Position numbers and translations under genes: made by a program. A stretch of DNA of 35,956 nt from NCBI GenBank assembly GCA_024686135.1, contig JAIBDQ010000016.1, positions 1 to 35,956 of the forward strand, written 5' to 3'. Within the stretch, counting starts at the first letter, position 1. Each line of letters begins with the position of its first letter. Of the stretch, positions 16,956 to 26,499 are shown one piece after another. This stretch comes from Halobacteriovorax sp. GTDB taxonomy: Bacteria; Bdellovibrionota; Bacteriovoracia; Bacteriovoracales; Bacteriovoracaceae. Below the pieces are notes generated by a model, which was not told the DNA's origin, searched no databases, and saw only the letters and a list, made by a program, of their open reading frames with translations.

Positions 16956-18163
16956 GCTAACTGCCTCCTCTCTTTTGGGGTAGCGCAGAGTAAGGACCAG
17001 ATGAGCATGATAAAAAATAAATTTTCACCATCTCCGAAGATATTTTGAACCATTCCTGAAATACAAATTGAAATGATAAAAGGGAAGCTGAGTAGATGTA
17101 CTAATGTATACCCTGAGTAGGCTTCATATCCCCAAACAATAAGAAAGTAGAGAAAACATAAGAGACCTATTATTCCAGTGGAGGCCATAACTTCTAAAAA
17201 AATATTATGAGCATCAGCTCCAAAATGTGCATAGGCAATATTGTATTTTTTCTTGAGGGCCTTTACATTGGGCTCGTAATTCTTATAACCCCATCCAACA
17301 ACGGGCTTCTCCTGAAAAGCCTTAATCGCCGTTTTGTAAAAAGCGATCCTTTGGTTATTAGACCCCTCTCTAGAAGTTAAGAATTTAGTTTGAAGAGTTG
17401 GAGAAATGGCAATAGCACCGATTAGTGAAATCAAAATAAAGACTACTGCCAAACAAAATTTCTTAGGGTTTTTCTTTAAGGCGAAAAATGGAATCCCAAA
17501 GAAGAATCCAAGCCAACCACCGCGAGCATAAGAAAGGATTAATCCTATCAAGTTAATGATCCAAACAGGAATAAGTAAGGCAGGGGAGATGAACTCCTTA
17601 AATCTCTTTATATAAATAAGAGTTCCCATTGATAGAACCATAAATAATGAAATTCCATAGCCGTAAGTCATGTACATTCCATAGAGTCCGCAGGCCCTAT
17701 TCTCATGACAAGCAGCTTTAAACTTTACTGGATTAAAACCCGTGTAAAGGCCAATAATGCCAGATAAAGTTGCAACCGTTGTTGCGATGGCAAAGAGATA
17801 AAAAAGAATCTTTAATTTCTTTTTATCAAAGTGCTCTTTAAAAAGGAGAGAAAGAGCCGGGATACTAAGAAGAGGGATTAAAAAGTACTTCGCCTTTAAT
17901 ATATTCTTCAGTGGTCTTTCAATATCTGTCCAATTGAAGAGAACCGAAACAATAATGGCTGCGATAAAAGCGCCGAGTGAATAGACCAGATGCTTTCTTG
18001 ATATCAGTTCTTCTAAATATTTTTTTGGATCATGAATAATTAAACAAATAATCCCAAGGACTAAGAGGATATGAGAAACCGCTCCAATGGATATTGAGGT
18101 AAAGATTCCTAAACTTAAAACAAGGAGACCGGCGAATGTTAAATTCATTGAAGCTTTTAGCAT
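16952..18163 (-). CDS. O-antigen ligase / polymerase family membrane protein (WaaL/Wzy-like)
   Basis: The 403-residue protein has about ten or more hydrophobic segments and one larger loop near residues 270-330. That loop carries the family pattern: EKPVVGWGYKNYE, then AHFGADAHNIFLEVMAS, including the conserved His of the Wzy_C/O-antigen ligase domain. ARGGWLGFF around residue 215 is also typical. Such proteins join undecaprenyl-linked polysaccharide to lipid A core (WaaL) or polymerise it (Wzy); the two cannot be separated from sequence alone. It forms an operon with the glycosyltransferase downstream (four-base overlap). It lies 59 bases downstream of rsmE, with a GC-rich hairpin in between. 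Confidence 0.82.
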   Translation of the reverse strand: MLKASMNLTFAGLLVLSLGIFTSISIGAVSHILLVLGIICLIIHDPKKYLEELISRKHLVYSLGAFIAAIIVSVLFNWTDIERPLKNILKAKYFLIPLLSIPALSLLFKEHFDKKKLKILFYLFAIATTVATLSGIIGLYTGFNPVKFKAACHENRACGLYGMYMTYGYGISLFMVLSMGTLIYIKRFKEFISPALLIPVWIINLIGLILSYARGGWLGFFFGIPFFALKKNPKKFCLAVVFILISLIGAIAISPTLQTKFLTSREGSNNQRIAFYKTAIKAFQEKPVVGWGYKNYEPNVKALKKKYNIAYAHFGADAHNIFLEVMASTGIIGLLCFLYFLIVWGYEAYSGYTLVHLLSFPFIISICISGMVQNIFGDGENLFFIMLIWSLLCATPKERRQLA

Positions 18164-18206
18164 TTGCCTATTCTACGCCTAAGTAAACTACATGTTAAGA
18201 ATGATT

Positions 18207-18219
18207 GGCGCGTTGCGCC
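18207..18219 (-). terminator. GC-rich hairpin just after rsmE, possible terminator
   Basis: GGCGC-GTT-GCGCC forms a perfect five-base-pair GC stem with a three-base loop, placed three bases past the rsmE stop on the minus strand. The following sequence (AATCATTCTT) has only a weak U tract, so intrinsic termination is uncertain. It may instead mark an RNA 3' end or separate rsmE from the O-antigen ligase operon. Confidence 0.35.
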
Positions 18220-18222
18220 GGA

Positions 18223-18930
18223 TTAAAATAAGAAGAGTTGAGATAGGGCCGCGAAGGTGGCTATTTCAACTCTTAGGGTGGATGGAGCCACCTCAATTGG
18301 CGTGAATCCAGATTCTTCAAAAAATTGGTTTTCACTTGGGATAAGACCGCGTTCTGGTCCGATGACTAAGCTAATAGGCTTTTTTAAATCTGGGGGAAAG
18401 TCTGTCAGTTTTTTCTTGGCCTGCATCTGAAGTAAATATTTTTGACCTAATTCCATATTTTCAAACTTTGGCATGCCCTGATGCAGAATAACTTTTGGTA
18501 ATTTCCAAAATACTTTTGACTGAGAAAGCCCAAATTTTAGTTGAGAAGTAAAAAGTTTGTCTTTAAACAGCTTTGCATCTAAATAACTTCTTTCTGTTAG
18601 CTCAGGTTTAAAAAAATGAAATTCACTAACACCAAGAGAGGTGCCATGTTCTAAGATTTTTTTCATAGTTGGAGGTCTAGAAATAGCTACAAATAATTTT
18701 ATATCAAATGACTTACCGACTTCTTTTGTTAAAATGGTGAGTTTTATCGACCCGTTAGAAATCTCATCGATTCTAGCAAGACCTAGAGACTTGTCGACTT
18801 CACATATATTGATTTCATCCCCGGCCTTCTTACCTAGGACATGTGTTATATGTTGAACTCTCTCAGAGTCGTTTAATAAATATTGACCCTCAGATTGAAT
18901 TTCGTGTTCAAAAAGCAGTAAGTTGTTCAA
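18223..18930 (-). CDS. rsmE: 16S rRNA m3U1498 methyltransferase
   Basis: The 235-residue protein is a SPOUT methyltransferase of the RsmE family. An N-terminal PUA-like part (HITHVLGKKAGDEINI) is followed by the knot region. There, SLVIGPERGLIPSENQFF is the GPEGGxxxxE motif and EVAPSTLRVEIATFAAL corresponds to the LGxRILRxETA motif, with some drift (Pro-Ser-Thr for Gly-x-Arg, Val-Glu-Ile for the usual Thr-Glu-Thr). It methylates N3 of U1498 in the decoding region of 16S rRNA. The start is TTG at 18930 with AGAGA upstream; no in-frame ATG offers a better start. It is divergent from the helicase gene. Confidence 0.88.
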   Translation of the reverse strand: MNNLLLFEHEIQSEGQYLLNDSERVQHITHVLGKKAGDEINICEVDKSLGLARIDEISNGSIKLTILTKEVGKSFDIKLFVAISRPPTMKKILEHGTSLGVSEFHFFKPELTERSYLDAKLFKDKLFTSQLKFGLSQSKVFWKLPKVILHQGMPKFENMELGQKYLLQMQAKKKLTDFPPDLKKPISLVIGPERGLIPSENQFFEESGFTPIEVAPSTLRVEIATFAALSQLFLF

Positions 18931-18983
18931 ATTCTCTACCCATATTTCGTGATTTACAATATTAGTACCGCGAGCGAGCTTTT

Positions 18984-19928
18984 ATGCCAAGGATTGTGAA
19001 TAAGCTTCAAAAATATAAAGCCATTTTTCTTTTAGCTCCCGCAGGATGGGGGAAAACAACTCTAGTCTTTAAGCTTTTTCAAAAAAATAAGCTCAATATC
19101 CTCTTTGTTTCCCCTTTAAAAGCACTGGAAAAAGAAGTTGAAGAAAAAGCAGCAGCATTAGCCAAAGAAGACTTCTTCTTTAAGGCCTTAACAGCAGAAA
19201 GAGTTAATAATTTTTTAGATACACTGACGAGAAAAGAGAGAAATAATCTACTTATTATCTTTGATGAAATTCATCTTTGGAATTTTTGGGGAAGTCGATT
19301 TCGTTATAGATTGTGGGAGTGCTTTTATCGAATAGCAAATGAAGGACTTCCTATGCTTTGTTTAAGTGCCACACTTAGGCAGGTCTATGAAAAAGAATGG
19401 AGGGATTTGTTGAAGCATGGAGGCTATGATTTTCAACTTTTAGACTTTGGGAATGGTAAGACACAGAATCCTCCCTCTAGTGAGCTGAGCTTTCATGGAC
19501 TTCCAAGAAGTCAGTTTATAAGACGGATGTCTTATGAACTTGATAAAAAGAAGAGCAGTATTATCTTTTGTAAGTATCGAGAGGAAGTAGAAAGACTATG
19601 TCAGAGGATTCAAAAAACGGGGTTGCAGGTTAGGTCTTGTGTGGGGGGAGAGAGTCTCAAATTTATGGAGGCATGTAATGAAAACGGGTACCCACAGGTT
19701 ATCGTTTGCACTTCGGCTTTGAGCCATGGAGTTAATTTAGGGAATATAGAAAACGTTTTTGTTACGTATGATGTAGAAGATTGGGACCTTTACCTACAGA
19801 TGGTCGCTAGAGGCGGAAGAAAGGGGGGAGGTTTTGAAGTATTTTCCCATAGGAAAAAGAAGGCAAGTCTCTGGAATAAGTTTAAAATCATGGTCTTTGA
19901 CCGATACCTTCAGCTCTTCTATGCTTAG
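18984..19928 (+). CDS. Compact superfamily-2 DNA/RNA helicase
   Basis: The 314-residue protein carries the SF2 motifs in order: Walker A LAPAGWGKTT (17-26), motif Ia FVSPLKAL (41-48), DEIH (94-97), SAT (128-130), motif IV IIFCKYREEVERL (193-205), motif V VCTSALSHGVNLG (241-253) and motif VI QMVARGGRKG (272-281). An in-frame TAG at 18963 limits the start to ATG 18984, so this is the whole protein: two RecA-like domains and nothing else. It lacks accessory domains of RecG, RecQ or Ski2 enzymes. The stop lies three bases before recO, so the two are probably translated together. A DNA-repair role is a positional inference. Confidence 0.8.
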   Translation: MPRIVNKLQKYKAIFLLAPAGWGKTTLVFKLFQKNKLNILFVSPLKALEKEVEEKAAALAKEDFFFKALTAERVNNFLDTLTRKERNNLLIIFDEIHLWNFWGSRFRYRLWECFYRIANEGLPMLCLSATLRQVYEKEWRDLLKHGGYDFQLLDFGNGKTQNPPSSELSFHGLPRSQFIRRMSYELDKKKSSIIFCKYREEVERLCQRIQKTGLQVRSCVGGESLKFMEACNENGYPQVIVCTSALSHGVNLGNIENVFVTYDVEDWDLYLQMVARGGRKGGGFEVFSHRKKKASLWNKFKIMVFDRYLQLFYA

Positions 19929-19931
19929 GGC

Positions 19932-20720
19932 ATGCGTACTAAGGTAGAGGGACTTCTCCTCAATAAAACCGACTTTCAAGAAAGGCATCTTATCTGCTCA
20001 CTTCTCCTAAGAACTGGAAAAAAAGTTTCAGTTCTTTTTTATGGGGGTCAAGGTGGTGGAAAAAAGAAAAAGCCTTCTCAGCTAGACCTAGGAACAATGC
20101 TCGATATTGAGCTATCAGTTTCAAAATCAAGCTCGGAAGTTTATAGGGCCAAGGAGTGGAAAGCAATTTGGAGAGCAGAGAAAATTAGGACTGACCACCG
20201 TGCTTTTACTGCCATTTGCCTTATCTGTGAGATCGCTGGAAAGATCGTGGGTGAAGAGGATCTTCACCAAAAAGATCTAACCGAAGAGCATGAGGGAATC
20301 TTTAGAGTGGTTAGCAATGCGCTCTTTTATATTGAAAAGGCCGTGGACTCGAGAAATTTTGATATGCATAAAGAGCTTACCGTTTTTCTTGGAAAACTCT
20401 TAGGTGAGCAAGGGGTCTTCCCCCAGAGAGAAAATTGCTGTCTGTGCGATTTAGAATTAACAACTCAGAATGTGAGCCTTTTAAACTTGGAGCATGGGGG
20501 CTTCACTTGCCAAAATTGTAGCCCCGGAAGAGGAGATACTGCCATGACTCGAGAGCTTTGGTATGTCCTAGGACCTATCGGGTCAGAAAAGTACCCAGAG
20601 CTCGTTCCCCTTAAAATTGAGAATAAAGGGGTTTCAAGGCAGTTAATGGACTATTTTTTCTATCAATTTCAAATGAATCAAGGGAGCTTCAAATCCCTTT
20701 CTATGGTTTTTCAACTTTGA
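19932..20720 (+). CDS. recO: DNA repair protein RecO
   Basis: The 262-residue protein has the RecO layout: an N-terminal OB fold (about 1-80, with VEGLLLNKTDFQERHLI and a Lys-rich loop GGGKKKKPSQ), a helical middle, and a zinc motif with C169/C172 and C193/C196 (ENCCLCDLEL and FTCQNCSPGR). RecO works with RecR and RecF to load RecA on SSB-coated single-stranded DNA. The gene starts with ATG three bases after the helicase stop. The exporter gene follows 12 bases after its stop. Confidence 0.9.
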   Translation: MRTKVEGLLLNKTDFQERHLICSLLLRTGKKVSVLFYGGQGGGKKKKPSQLDLGTMLDIELSVSKSSSEVYRAKEWKAIWRAEKIRTDHRAFTAICLICEIAGKIVGEEDLHQKDLTEEHEGIFRVVSNALFYIEKAVDSRNFDMHKELTVFLGKLLGEQGVFPQRENCCLCDLELTTQNVSLLNLEHGGFTCQNCSPGRGDTAMTRELWYVLGPIGSEKYPELVPLKIENKGVSRQLMDYFFYQFQMNQGSFKSLSMVFQL

Positions 20721-20732
20721 TATTATCTTCCA

Positions 20733-22448
20733 ATGCTAGCATTTCTTAACCAAAGGTTAATGCCCTATATTAAACCCCATAAAGGAAAGGTAATTATCAC
20801 CATTCTTTTTTCTTTTGCCTTGGCCGCAATTGGTGGACTTCAAGTCAGTTTGGTTAAACCTATTTTTGATCACGGACTTAGAGCTGGGGCAACAGATAGA
20901 GAAGTTTATATCCTGGCCGGAAAACTTTTAGGACTTGGACTAATTCATTTTCCATGCCGATTTCTTCATTTTTATTGGATTCGCTATATCGTTGATAATG
21001 CCACCTGCAGTGTGAGATACGATATATTTAAAAAACTTCAAAGATTACCTGTTAGTTTTTTTACTAAAGCAAGGCAGGGGCAGTTAATCTCTAATGTTGT
21101 AAATGATACCCAGGTTTTCTCTACTGGCTTCAGAGCCATTGTCGATCTTATTCGCGAGCCATTAAAAGGAGCCGTTTATCTTGGTATGGCCTTTTGGGCC
21201 GACTGGCAGTTAACCCTAGTTATTTTTATCATTGCCCCATTTCTCATTTTGATTTTTTCCATTAGTGGAAAGAAAGTAAAAAATAATCAGTCGGATGTTC
21301 AAAGAGAGCATGGTGAATTAACTCATAATACTGCAGAGGGGATTGCTGCTCAAAAATTAACGAAAGCCTTTAATCTACAAAATTTTGTGAGCGAGAGATT
21401 TGAGAAGGCTCAAAAACTCTTCTTTAATGCTCAGATGAGAACGACCTTTGTTGAAGAAATGGCACATCCTTTCGTAGAAATTGTGGGAACAATTGCTTTT
21501 AGTTGTGTCATCGTTTTTGCTCACCACCGAATTCAGTCGGGAGCAACTACCATAGGGGAGTTTGTCTCTTTCGTAGCGGCTTTGGCACTATTTATGGACC
21601 CCATAAGAAAGTTTTCGCAGGCGAATGTTAGATTGTCTCAAGGACAAGCAGCAGGAGATAGAATCTTTGATTTGTTAGAGCTTCCCGAAGAGAGTTTTGG
21701 TGGGGGAACTACAGTTTTTAACTTAAGCGAAGGTATTGCTGTTAAAAACCTTAGTTTTGATTATGGGGATGGAAAAGTTATTGATAATCTCACTTTAGAT
21801 ATCCCTAAAGGAAAAAAAGTAGCTTTAGTAGGACTATCCGGATCCGGAAAATCGACTTTAATTAATTTGCTACTAGGTCTTTATCCTGTTTCTAAAGGAA
21901 GTATTTTTATCGATGGTAAAGATATCAATGATTATGAGTTAGAATCTATGCGCGGTTTAACGGCCTTGGTTTCTCAAGACGTATTCTTGTTTAACGATAC
22001 AATAAAAAATAACCTGACTTTGGGGAGTGAATATTCTGAGGCTGAGATTACAGAAGCGCTTAAGGTTTCCTACGCCGATGAGTTTGTCCACGAACTCCCC
22101 CAAGGTCTAGATACTATTGTCGGAGACCGAGGAACCAGACTCTCTGGTGGTCAACAGCAGCGGATCACTATTGCCCGTGCTTTTCTTCAAAATAAAGACA
22201 TCATGCTCTTTGATGAAGCGACTTCAGCTTTGGACAATGAGTCAGAAAAAGTAGTTCAAAAGGCCCTTGAGAATGCTGCCGGCGGTAAAACCGTAGTTGC
22301 CGTGGCCCATAGGCTTTCAACTGTTCAAGATTACGATTGTATTTATGTTCTTAAAGAGGGATCGCTCATTGAGTCAGGCCCCCATCATGAGCTTATGAGT
22401 AAGAATGGTGAGTACGCCAAACTTTACGAACTCTCTCAGAAAGCATAG
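20733..22448 (+). CDS. MsbA-like ABC exporter (fused membrane and ATPase domains)
   Basis: The 571-residue half-transporter has six predicted membrane segments (about 15-310) followed by an ATPase domain. Walker A is GLSGSGKST (367-375), the Q-loop is VSQDVFLFND, the signature LSGGQQQR starts at 470, Walker B is IMLFDEATS (490-498) and the H-loop is AHRLSTV. Length and layout match MsbA, which flips lipid A-core across the inner membrane, but many type IV exporters look alike. The presence of LPS genes in the window makes MsbA reasonable. The ATG has no ribosome binding site; a TATTAT hexamer at 20721-20726 sits exactly where a -10 box would for a leaderless transcript. Confidence 0.85.
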   Translation: MLAFLNQRLMPYIKPHKGKVIITILFSFALAAIGGLQVSLVKPIFDHGLRAGATDREVYILAGKLLGLGLIHFPCRFLHFYWIRYIVDNATCSVRYDIFKKLQRLPVSFFTKARQGQLISNVVNDTQVFSTGFRAIVDLIREPLKGAVYLGMAFWADWQLTLVIFIIAPFLILIFSISGKKVKNNQSDVQREHGELTHNTAEGIAAQKLTKAFNLQNFVSERFEKAQKLFFNAQMRTTFVEEMAHPFVEIVGTIAFSCVIVFAHHRIQSGATTIGEFVSFVAALALFMDPIRKFSQANVRLSQGQAAGDRIFDLLELPEESFGGGTTVFNLSEGIAVKNLSFDYGDGKVIDNLTLDIPKGKKVALVGLSGSGKSTLINLLLGLYPVSKGSIFIDGKDINDYELESMRGLTALVSQDVFLFNDTIKNNLTLGSEYSEAEITEALKVSYADEFVHELPQGLDTIVGDRGTRLSGGQQQRITIARAFLQNKDIMLFDEATSALDNESEKVVQKALENAAGGKTVVAVAHRLSTVQDYDCIYVLKEGSLIESGPHHELMSKNGEYAKLYELSQKA

Positions 22449-22506
22449 CCAAAAACGCCTCTAATAGGGTACTTTTACTGCGAATTTTCATTGCAGGAGA
22501 GGCGTT

Positions 22507-23826
22507 GTGTCAGAATCTAATCTCAAGTCCATGTCAGATCTCGTTAGCCTAAGTAAAAGGCGCGGATTTATTTTTCAAAGTTCAGAAGTGTATGGAGGCT
22601 TACAGTCTTGCTGGGATTACGGACCACTTGGGGTTGAGCTTAAAAATAATCTAAAAGAAAGATGGTGGAAGGCCATGACTTTTAGAGACGATGTCGTTGG
22701 TGTTGATGCCTCAATCTTCATGCACCCAACTGTTTGGAAGGCCTCAGGCCATGTCGATGGTTTTAATGACCCTATGATCGATTGTAAAAACTGCAAAGAA
22801 AGATATAGAGAAGATAAAATTGATCCAAGTCAGCCATGTCAAAAATGTGGAGCGAAGGACTCTTTTACTGAGGCTCGAGATTTTAATCTTATGTTTAATA
22901 CCCAGATGGGACCAGTCGAAGATGATAAATCGAAAGTTTATTTAAGACCGGAAACGGCTCAAGGTATCTTTGTTAACTTTCTAAATGTCCAAACTACCAT
23001 GAGAAAAAAGCTTCCCTTTGGTATTGCTCAAATTGGAAAAGCTTTTAGAAATGAGATTTCTCCAGGGAACTTTATTTTTAGAACTCGTGAATTTGAACAG
23101 ATGGAAATGCAATATTTCTTAAAACCAGGAACGCAAAAAGAAGCGATGGAACAATGGAAAGAGATCCGCTGGAATTGGCATCTTGAAAATGGTCTTAGAC
23201 CTGATAAACTTCGTTGGCATCCCCATGAAGGAAATGAGTTGGCCCATTATGCAGACGCAGCTACGGATATTGAATATGAATTTCCTCATGGATTTGATGA
23301 AATGGAAGGTATCCACTCAAGAACTGACTTTGATTTAAAACAACATCAAGAGTTCTCTGGGAAGAAATTAGAATATTTAGATACCCAAGATAATAATAAA
23401 AAATATATCCCTTACGTTGTAGAAACCTCTGTTGGTTGTGACCGTTGTTTACTAGCACTTATGTCAGACGCTTACCGCTTAGAATTTGAGGGAGATAAGG
23501 AAAAGGAAAGAACTGTTCTCAAGTTTGACCCAAAACTTGCTCCAATTAAAGTGGCTGTTCTTCCACTTATGAAGAAACTTGAGGAGCCGGCGAAGAAACT
23601 TTTTGCTGAAGTTCAAAAACACTACCGAGCTGAATATGATTTAGCTGGATCAATTGGGAAGCGTTACCGCCGTCAAGATGAAATTGGAACGCCATTTTGT
23701 TTAACGGTTGATTTTGACACTCTTGAAGACCAGGCCGTGACAGTAAGGGATAGAGATTCTATGTCCCAAGAAAGGATTTCATTAGATAATGTCGTTAATT
23801 ATCTTAACGACAAACTTAAGTTCTAG
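22507..23826 (+). CDS. glyS: Glycyl-tRNA synthetase, homodimeric (alpha2) type
   Basis: The 439-residue class II synthetase charges tRNA-Gly. It belongs to the alpha2 (eukaryote/archaea/Firmicutes-like) type, not the alpha2beta2 GlyQ/GlyS type common in proteobacteria. Seen: the N-terminal [14 protein letters not shown], a zinc motif with C93, C96, C111 and C114, and motif 2, [20 protein letters not shown], with [14 protein letters not shown]. The C-terminal anticodon-binding domain begins near residue 340 ([11 protein letters not shown]). The start is GTG at 22507, preceded by a GGAG-type ribosome binding site; [12 protein letters not shown] follows. ppdK begins nine bases after the stop. 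Confidence 0.95.
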   Translation: MSESNLKSMSDLVSLSKRRGFIFQSSEVYGGLQSCWDYGPLGVELKNNLKERWWKAMTFRDDVVGVDASIFMHPTVWKASGHVDGFNDPMIDCKNCKERYREDKIDPSQPCQKCGAKDSFTEARDFNLMFNTQMGPVEDDKSKVYLRPETAQGIFVNFLNVQTTMRKKLPFGIAQIGKAFRNEISPGNFIFRTREFEQMEMQYFLKPGTQKEAMEQWKEIRWNWHLENGLRPDKLRWHPHEGNELAHYADAATDIEYEFPHGFDEMEGIHSRTDFDLKQHQEFSGKKLEYLDTQDNNKKYIPYVVETSVGCDRCLLALMSDAYRLEFEGDKEKERTVLKFDPKLAPIKVAVLPLMKKLEEPAKKLFAEVQKHYRAEYDLAGSIGKRYRRQDEIGTPFCLTVDFDTLEDQAVTVRDRDSMSQERISLDNVVNYLNDKLKF

Positions 23827-23835
23827 GGGCCAGTT

Positions 23836-26499
23836 ATGACCACAAAATGGGTTTACGGGTTTAGTCCGGAAAAAACAGAAGGGAACAAAGAGTTAAAGAA
23901 TCTTCTAGGAGGCAAAGGGGCTAACTTAGCCGAGATGTCCTCTTTAGGTATCGCCGTTCCTCCTGGTTTTACTGTGACAACCGAAGCTTGCCTTGATTAC
24001 GAAAAAAATAAGAATCAATTTTCTGAAGAAATTAAAAAACAAATTATTAATGCCATAAAAGAAGTCGAGAAAAATACAGGTAAAGGTTTTGGGGATTCGA
24101 GTAATCCCCTTCTTTTTTCTGTGAGATCAGGGGCTAGAGTCTCCATGCCTGGAATGATGGATACGGTTTTAAACTTAGGTTTAAATGAATCAACTGTTGA
24201 AGGGATGGCCAAGCTTACTGAGAACCCTAGGTTTGCCTGGGATTCATACCGACGTTTTATTCAGATGTACGCAAATGTTGTGATGAACTTTAATCTTTCA
24301 ATGCTCGAGTCAACACTTGAAGACTTGAAAGAGGCCAGAGAAGTTGAGCTTGATACTGACTTAACGGCCGATGACTTAAAGCAACTTTGTGCCGTTTACA
24401 AAGATCTTATTTCCCAAGAAAGTGGTCAGATTTTTCCTGACGATCCTATGGAGCAGCTATGGCTTGCTATCTCTGCCGTGTTTGGTTCTTGGAATAATGA
24501 TCGCGCCATTACCTATAGACAGCTTCACGCTATCCCACATGAGTGGGGAACCGCGGTAAATGTTCAAAGCATGGTTTATGGAAATATGGGGGATGATTCT
24601 GCCACCGGCGTTTGTTTTACAAGAGACCCTAGTACCGGAGATAAGAGATTCTTTGGAGAGTTTTTAGTTAACGCTCAAGGTGAAGATGTCGTAGCCGGAA
24701 TTAGAACTCCACATCCCATAAACTCTGAATCTAAAAATGAAACTAATCAAAATCTATCTACTTTAGAAGAAGTTATGCCTGCAGCCTATAAAGAGCTTGT
24801 AGAGGTTTATAAGAAGCTTGAGATGCATTACCGAGATATGCAAGACATAGAGTTTACGATCGAAAAAGATAGACTTTATTTACTTCAGACTCGAAATGGA
24901 AAAAGAACCACTGCTGCGGCCATTAAGATTGCGGTCGATTTAGTTGAAGAAAAAACTTTAAGTGAAGAAGAAGCTATTATGCGAGTCGCGCCAGAAGATT
25001 TAAACCAGCTTCTTCATCCAAGGCTTGATCCAGAATATAAGAAAACCGTATTAACAAAAGGACTTCCTGCTTCCCCTGGTGCAGCGGGAGGAGAGGTTTG
25101 TTTTGATAGTGATTCGGCACATATAAAATCTGAGAACGGAAAAAAAGTTATTCTGGTTAGACAAGAAACAAGTCCAGAAGATATTTCAGGAATGGTTGCA
25201 AGTGAAGGAATCTTAACCGCTAGAGGTGGTATGACTTCCCATGCTGCAGTCGTTGCAAGAGGAATGGGTAAACCTTGTGTGGCGGGCTGTTCAGATATTA
25301 AAATCGACTCTAGTACTGAGACGATGATGGTTGGGGGGAAGATCTTCAAAGCTGGAGACCTTCTAACTATTGATGGAGCTACTGGGGAAGTTATTGAAGG
25401 ACTAGTTCCTACAATTGCAGCTTCCATAGATGATAATTTCGCTAAGTTTATGTCTTGGGTTGATTCTAGAAGAAGATTAAAAATTAGAACAAATGCAGAT
25501 AATCCGGAAGATGCCAAAGTTGCACTTAAGTTTGGAGCTGAAGGAATTGGGTTATGTCGAACTGAGCATATGTTCTTTGACCCAGAAAGAATTTTGGCCG
25601 TAAGGGAAATGATTTTTGCGGAGACTAGGGTAAACAGAGAAAAGGCTTTAGAGACATTACTTCCTTTTCAAAGAAAAGACTTTGTTGAGATTTTTACTGC
25701 TCTAGATGGGAAACCAGCAAATATTAGGTTACTCGACCCTCCACTTCATGAGTTTTTACCCCATCAAGAATCAGAAAAGGATCAGTTGGCTGATCATTTA
25801 GATATTGAATTAAAAGAAGTTGAAGAAAGAATTGATCGTCTTCATGAGTTTAATCCAATGCTTGGTCATAGAGGTTGTCGTCTTGGAGTGACTTATCCCG
25901 AAGTCTATCAAATGCAAGTTCGTGCCATTGTTGAGGCAGCTTTTATTTGTAAAGAAAAAGGGATTTCAGTAAAACCAGAGATCATGATCCCGCTTGTCGG
26001 AATTGATTTAGAGCTTTCAATGTTAAAAGGTAAAGCTCTCGAAGTGATTGAAGAAATCTTTCAAGAAAAACAAGATAAGATTGATTTCAAAATTGGAACC
26101 ATGATTGAATTGCCAAGAGCCGCCATCACGGCAGATGAAATTGCTCCCCATGCGGACTTTTTTAGTTTCGGTACAAATGACTTAACTCAAACTACGTTTG
26201 GTCTTTCAAGAGATGATTCTGGAAAGTTTTTAGGTGAGTATGTTTCGAGGGGGATACTCTTAGTTGATCCATTTGTCTCACTTGATCAAAAAGGAGTTGG
26301 TTTTCTTGTGAAACACGCCTGCCGTGAAGGAAAGAAGGCCAATGAAAATATTCACTTAGGAATTTGTGGTGAGCATGGTGGTGATCCTGCTTCTATACAT
26401 TTTTGCCATAGTGCCGGATTGGATTATGTCAGTTGTTCACCTTATAGAGTCCCTGTAGCTAGGCTTGCAGCTGCTCAAGCAAGTATAGGAGAGAAATGA
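23836..26499 (+). CDS. ppdK: Pyruvate, phosphate dikinase
   Basis: The 887-residue length is typical. The enzyme interconverts pyruvate + ATP + Pi with phosphoenolpyruvate + AMP + PPi. The N-terminal nucleotide-binding part shows LLGGKGANLAEM and SVRSGARVSMPGMMDTVLNLG. The swivelling domain has the phospho-acceptor His469 in GGMTSHAAVVARGMG. The C-terminal PEP/pyruvate domain includes GTMIELPRA, SFGTNDLTQTTFGLSRDD and the catalytic Cys867 in SCSPYRVPVARLA. It may serve gluconeogenesis or PPi-linked glycolysis. The ATG follows a GGGGCCAG stretch. The stop overlaps the start of the serine hydrolase gene by four bases (ATGA). Confidence 0.97.
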   Translation: MTTKWVYGFSPEKTEGNKELKNLLGGKGANLAEMSSLGIAVPPGFTVTTEACLDYEKNKNQFSEEIKKQIINAIKEVEKNTGKGFGDSSNPLLFSVRSGARVSMPGMMDTVLNLGLNESTVEGMAKLTENPRFAWDSYRRFIQMYANVVMNFNLSMLESTLEDLKEAREVELDTDLTADDLKQLCAVYKDLISQESGQIFPDDPMEQLWLAISAVFGSWNNDRAITYRQLHAIPHEWGTAVNVQSMVYGNMGDDSATGVCFTRDPSTGDKRFFGEFLVNAQGEDVVAGIRTPHPINSESKNETNQNLSTLEEVMPAAYKELVEVYKKLEMHYRDMQDIEFTIEKDRLYLLQTRNGKRTTAAAIKIAVDLVEEKTLSEEEAIMRVAPEDLNQLLHPRLDPEYKKTVLTKGLPASPGAAGGEVCFDSDSAHIKSENGKKVILVRQETSPEDISGMVASEGILTARGGMTSHAAVVARGMGKPCVAGCSDIKIDSSTETMMVGGKIFKAGDLLTIDGATGEVIEGLVPTIAASIDDNFAKFMSWVDSRRRLKIRTNADNPEDAKVALKFGAEGIGLCRTEHMFFDPERILAVREMIFAETRVNREKALETLLPFQRKDFVEIFTALDGKPANIRLLDPPLHEFLPHQESEKDQLADHLDIELKEVEERIDRLHEFNPMLGHRGCRLGVTYPEVYQMQVRAIVEAAFICKEKGISVKPEIMIPLVGIDLELSMLKGKALEVIEEIFQEKQDKIDFKIGTMIELPRAAITADEIAPHADFFSFGTNDLTQTTFGLSRDDSGKFLGEYVSRGILLVDPFVSLDQKGVGFLVKHACREGKKANENIHLGICGEHGGDPASIHFCHSAGLDYVSCSPYRVPVARLAAAQASIGEK

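Noticed and set aside
22455-22506. Inverted AACGCC / GGCGTT sequences flanking the gap before glyS, as a terminator or regulatory stem
   Set aside because: The certain part of the match is only six bases, with a loop of about 40 bases, too weak to call a structure.
25014-25517. 167-codon reverse frame within ppdK
   Set aside because: It lies wholly inside a strongly conserved gene and its product resembles no family.
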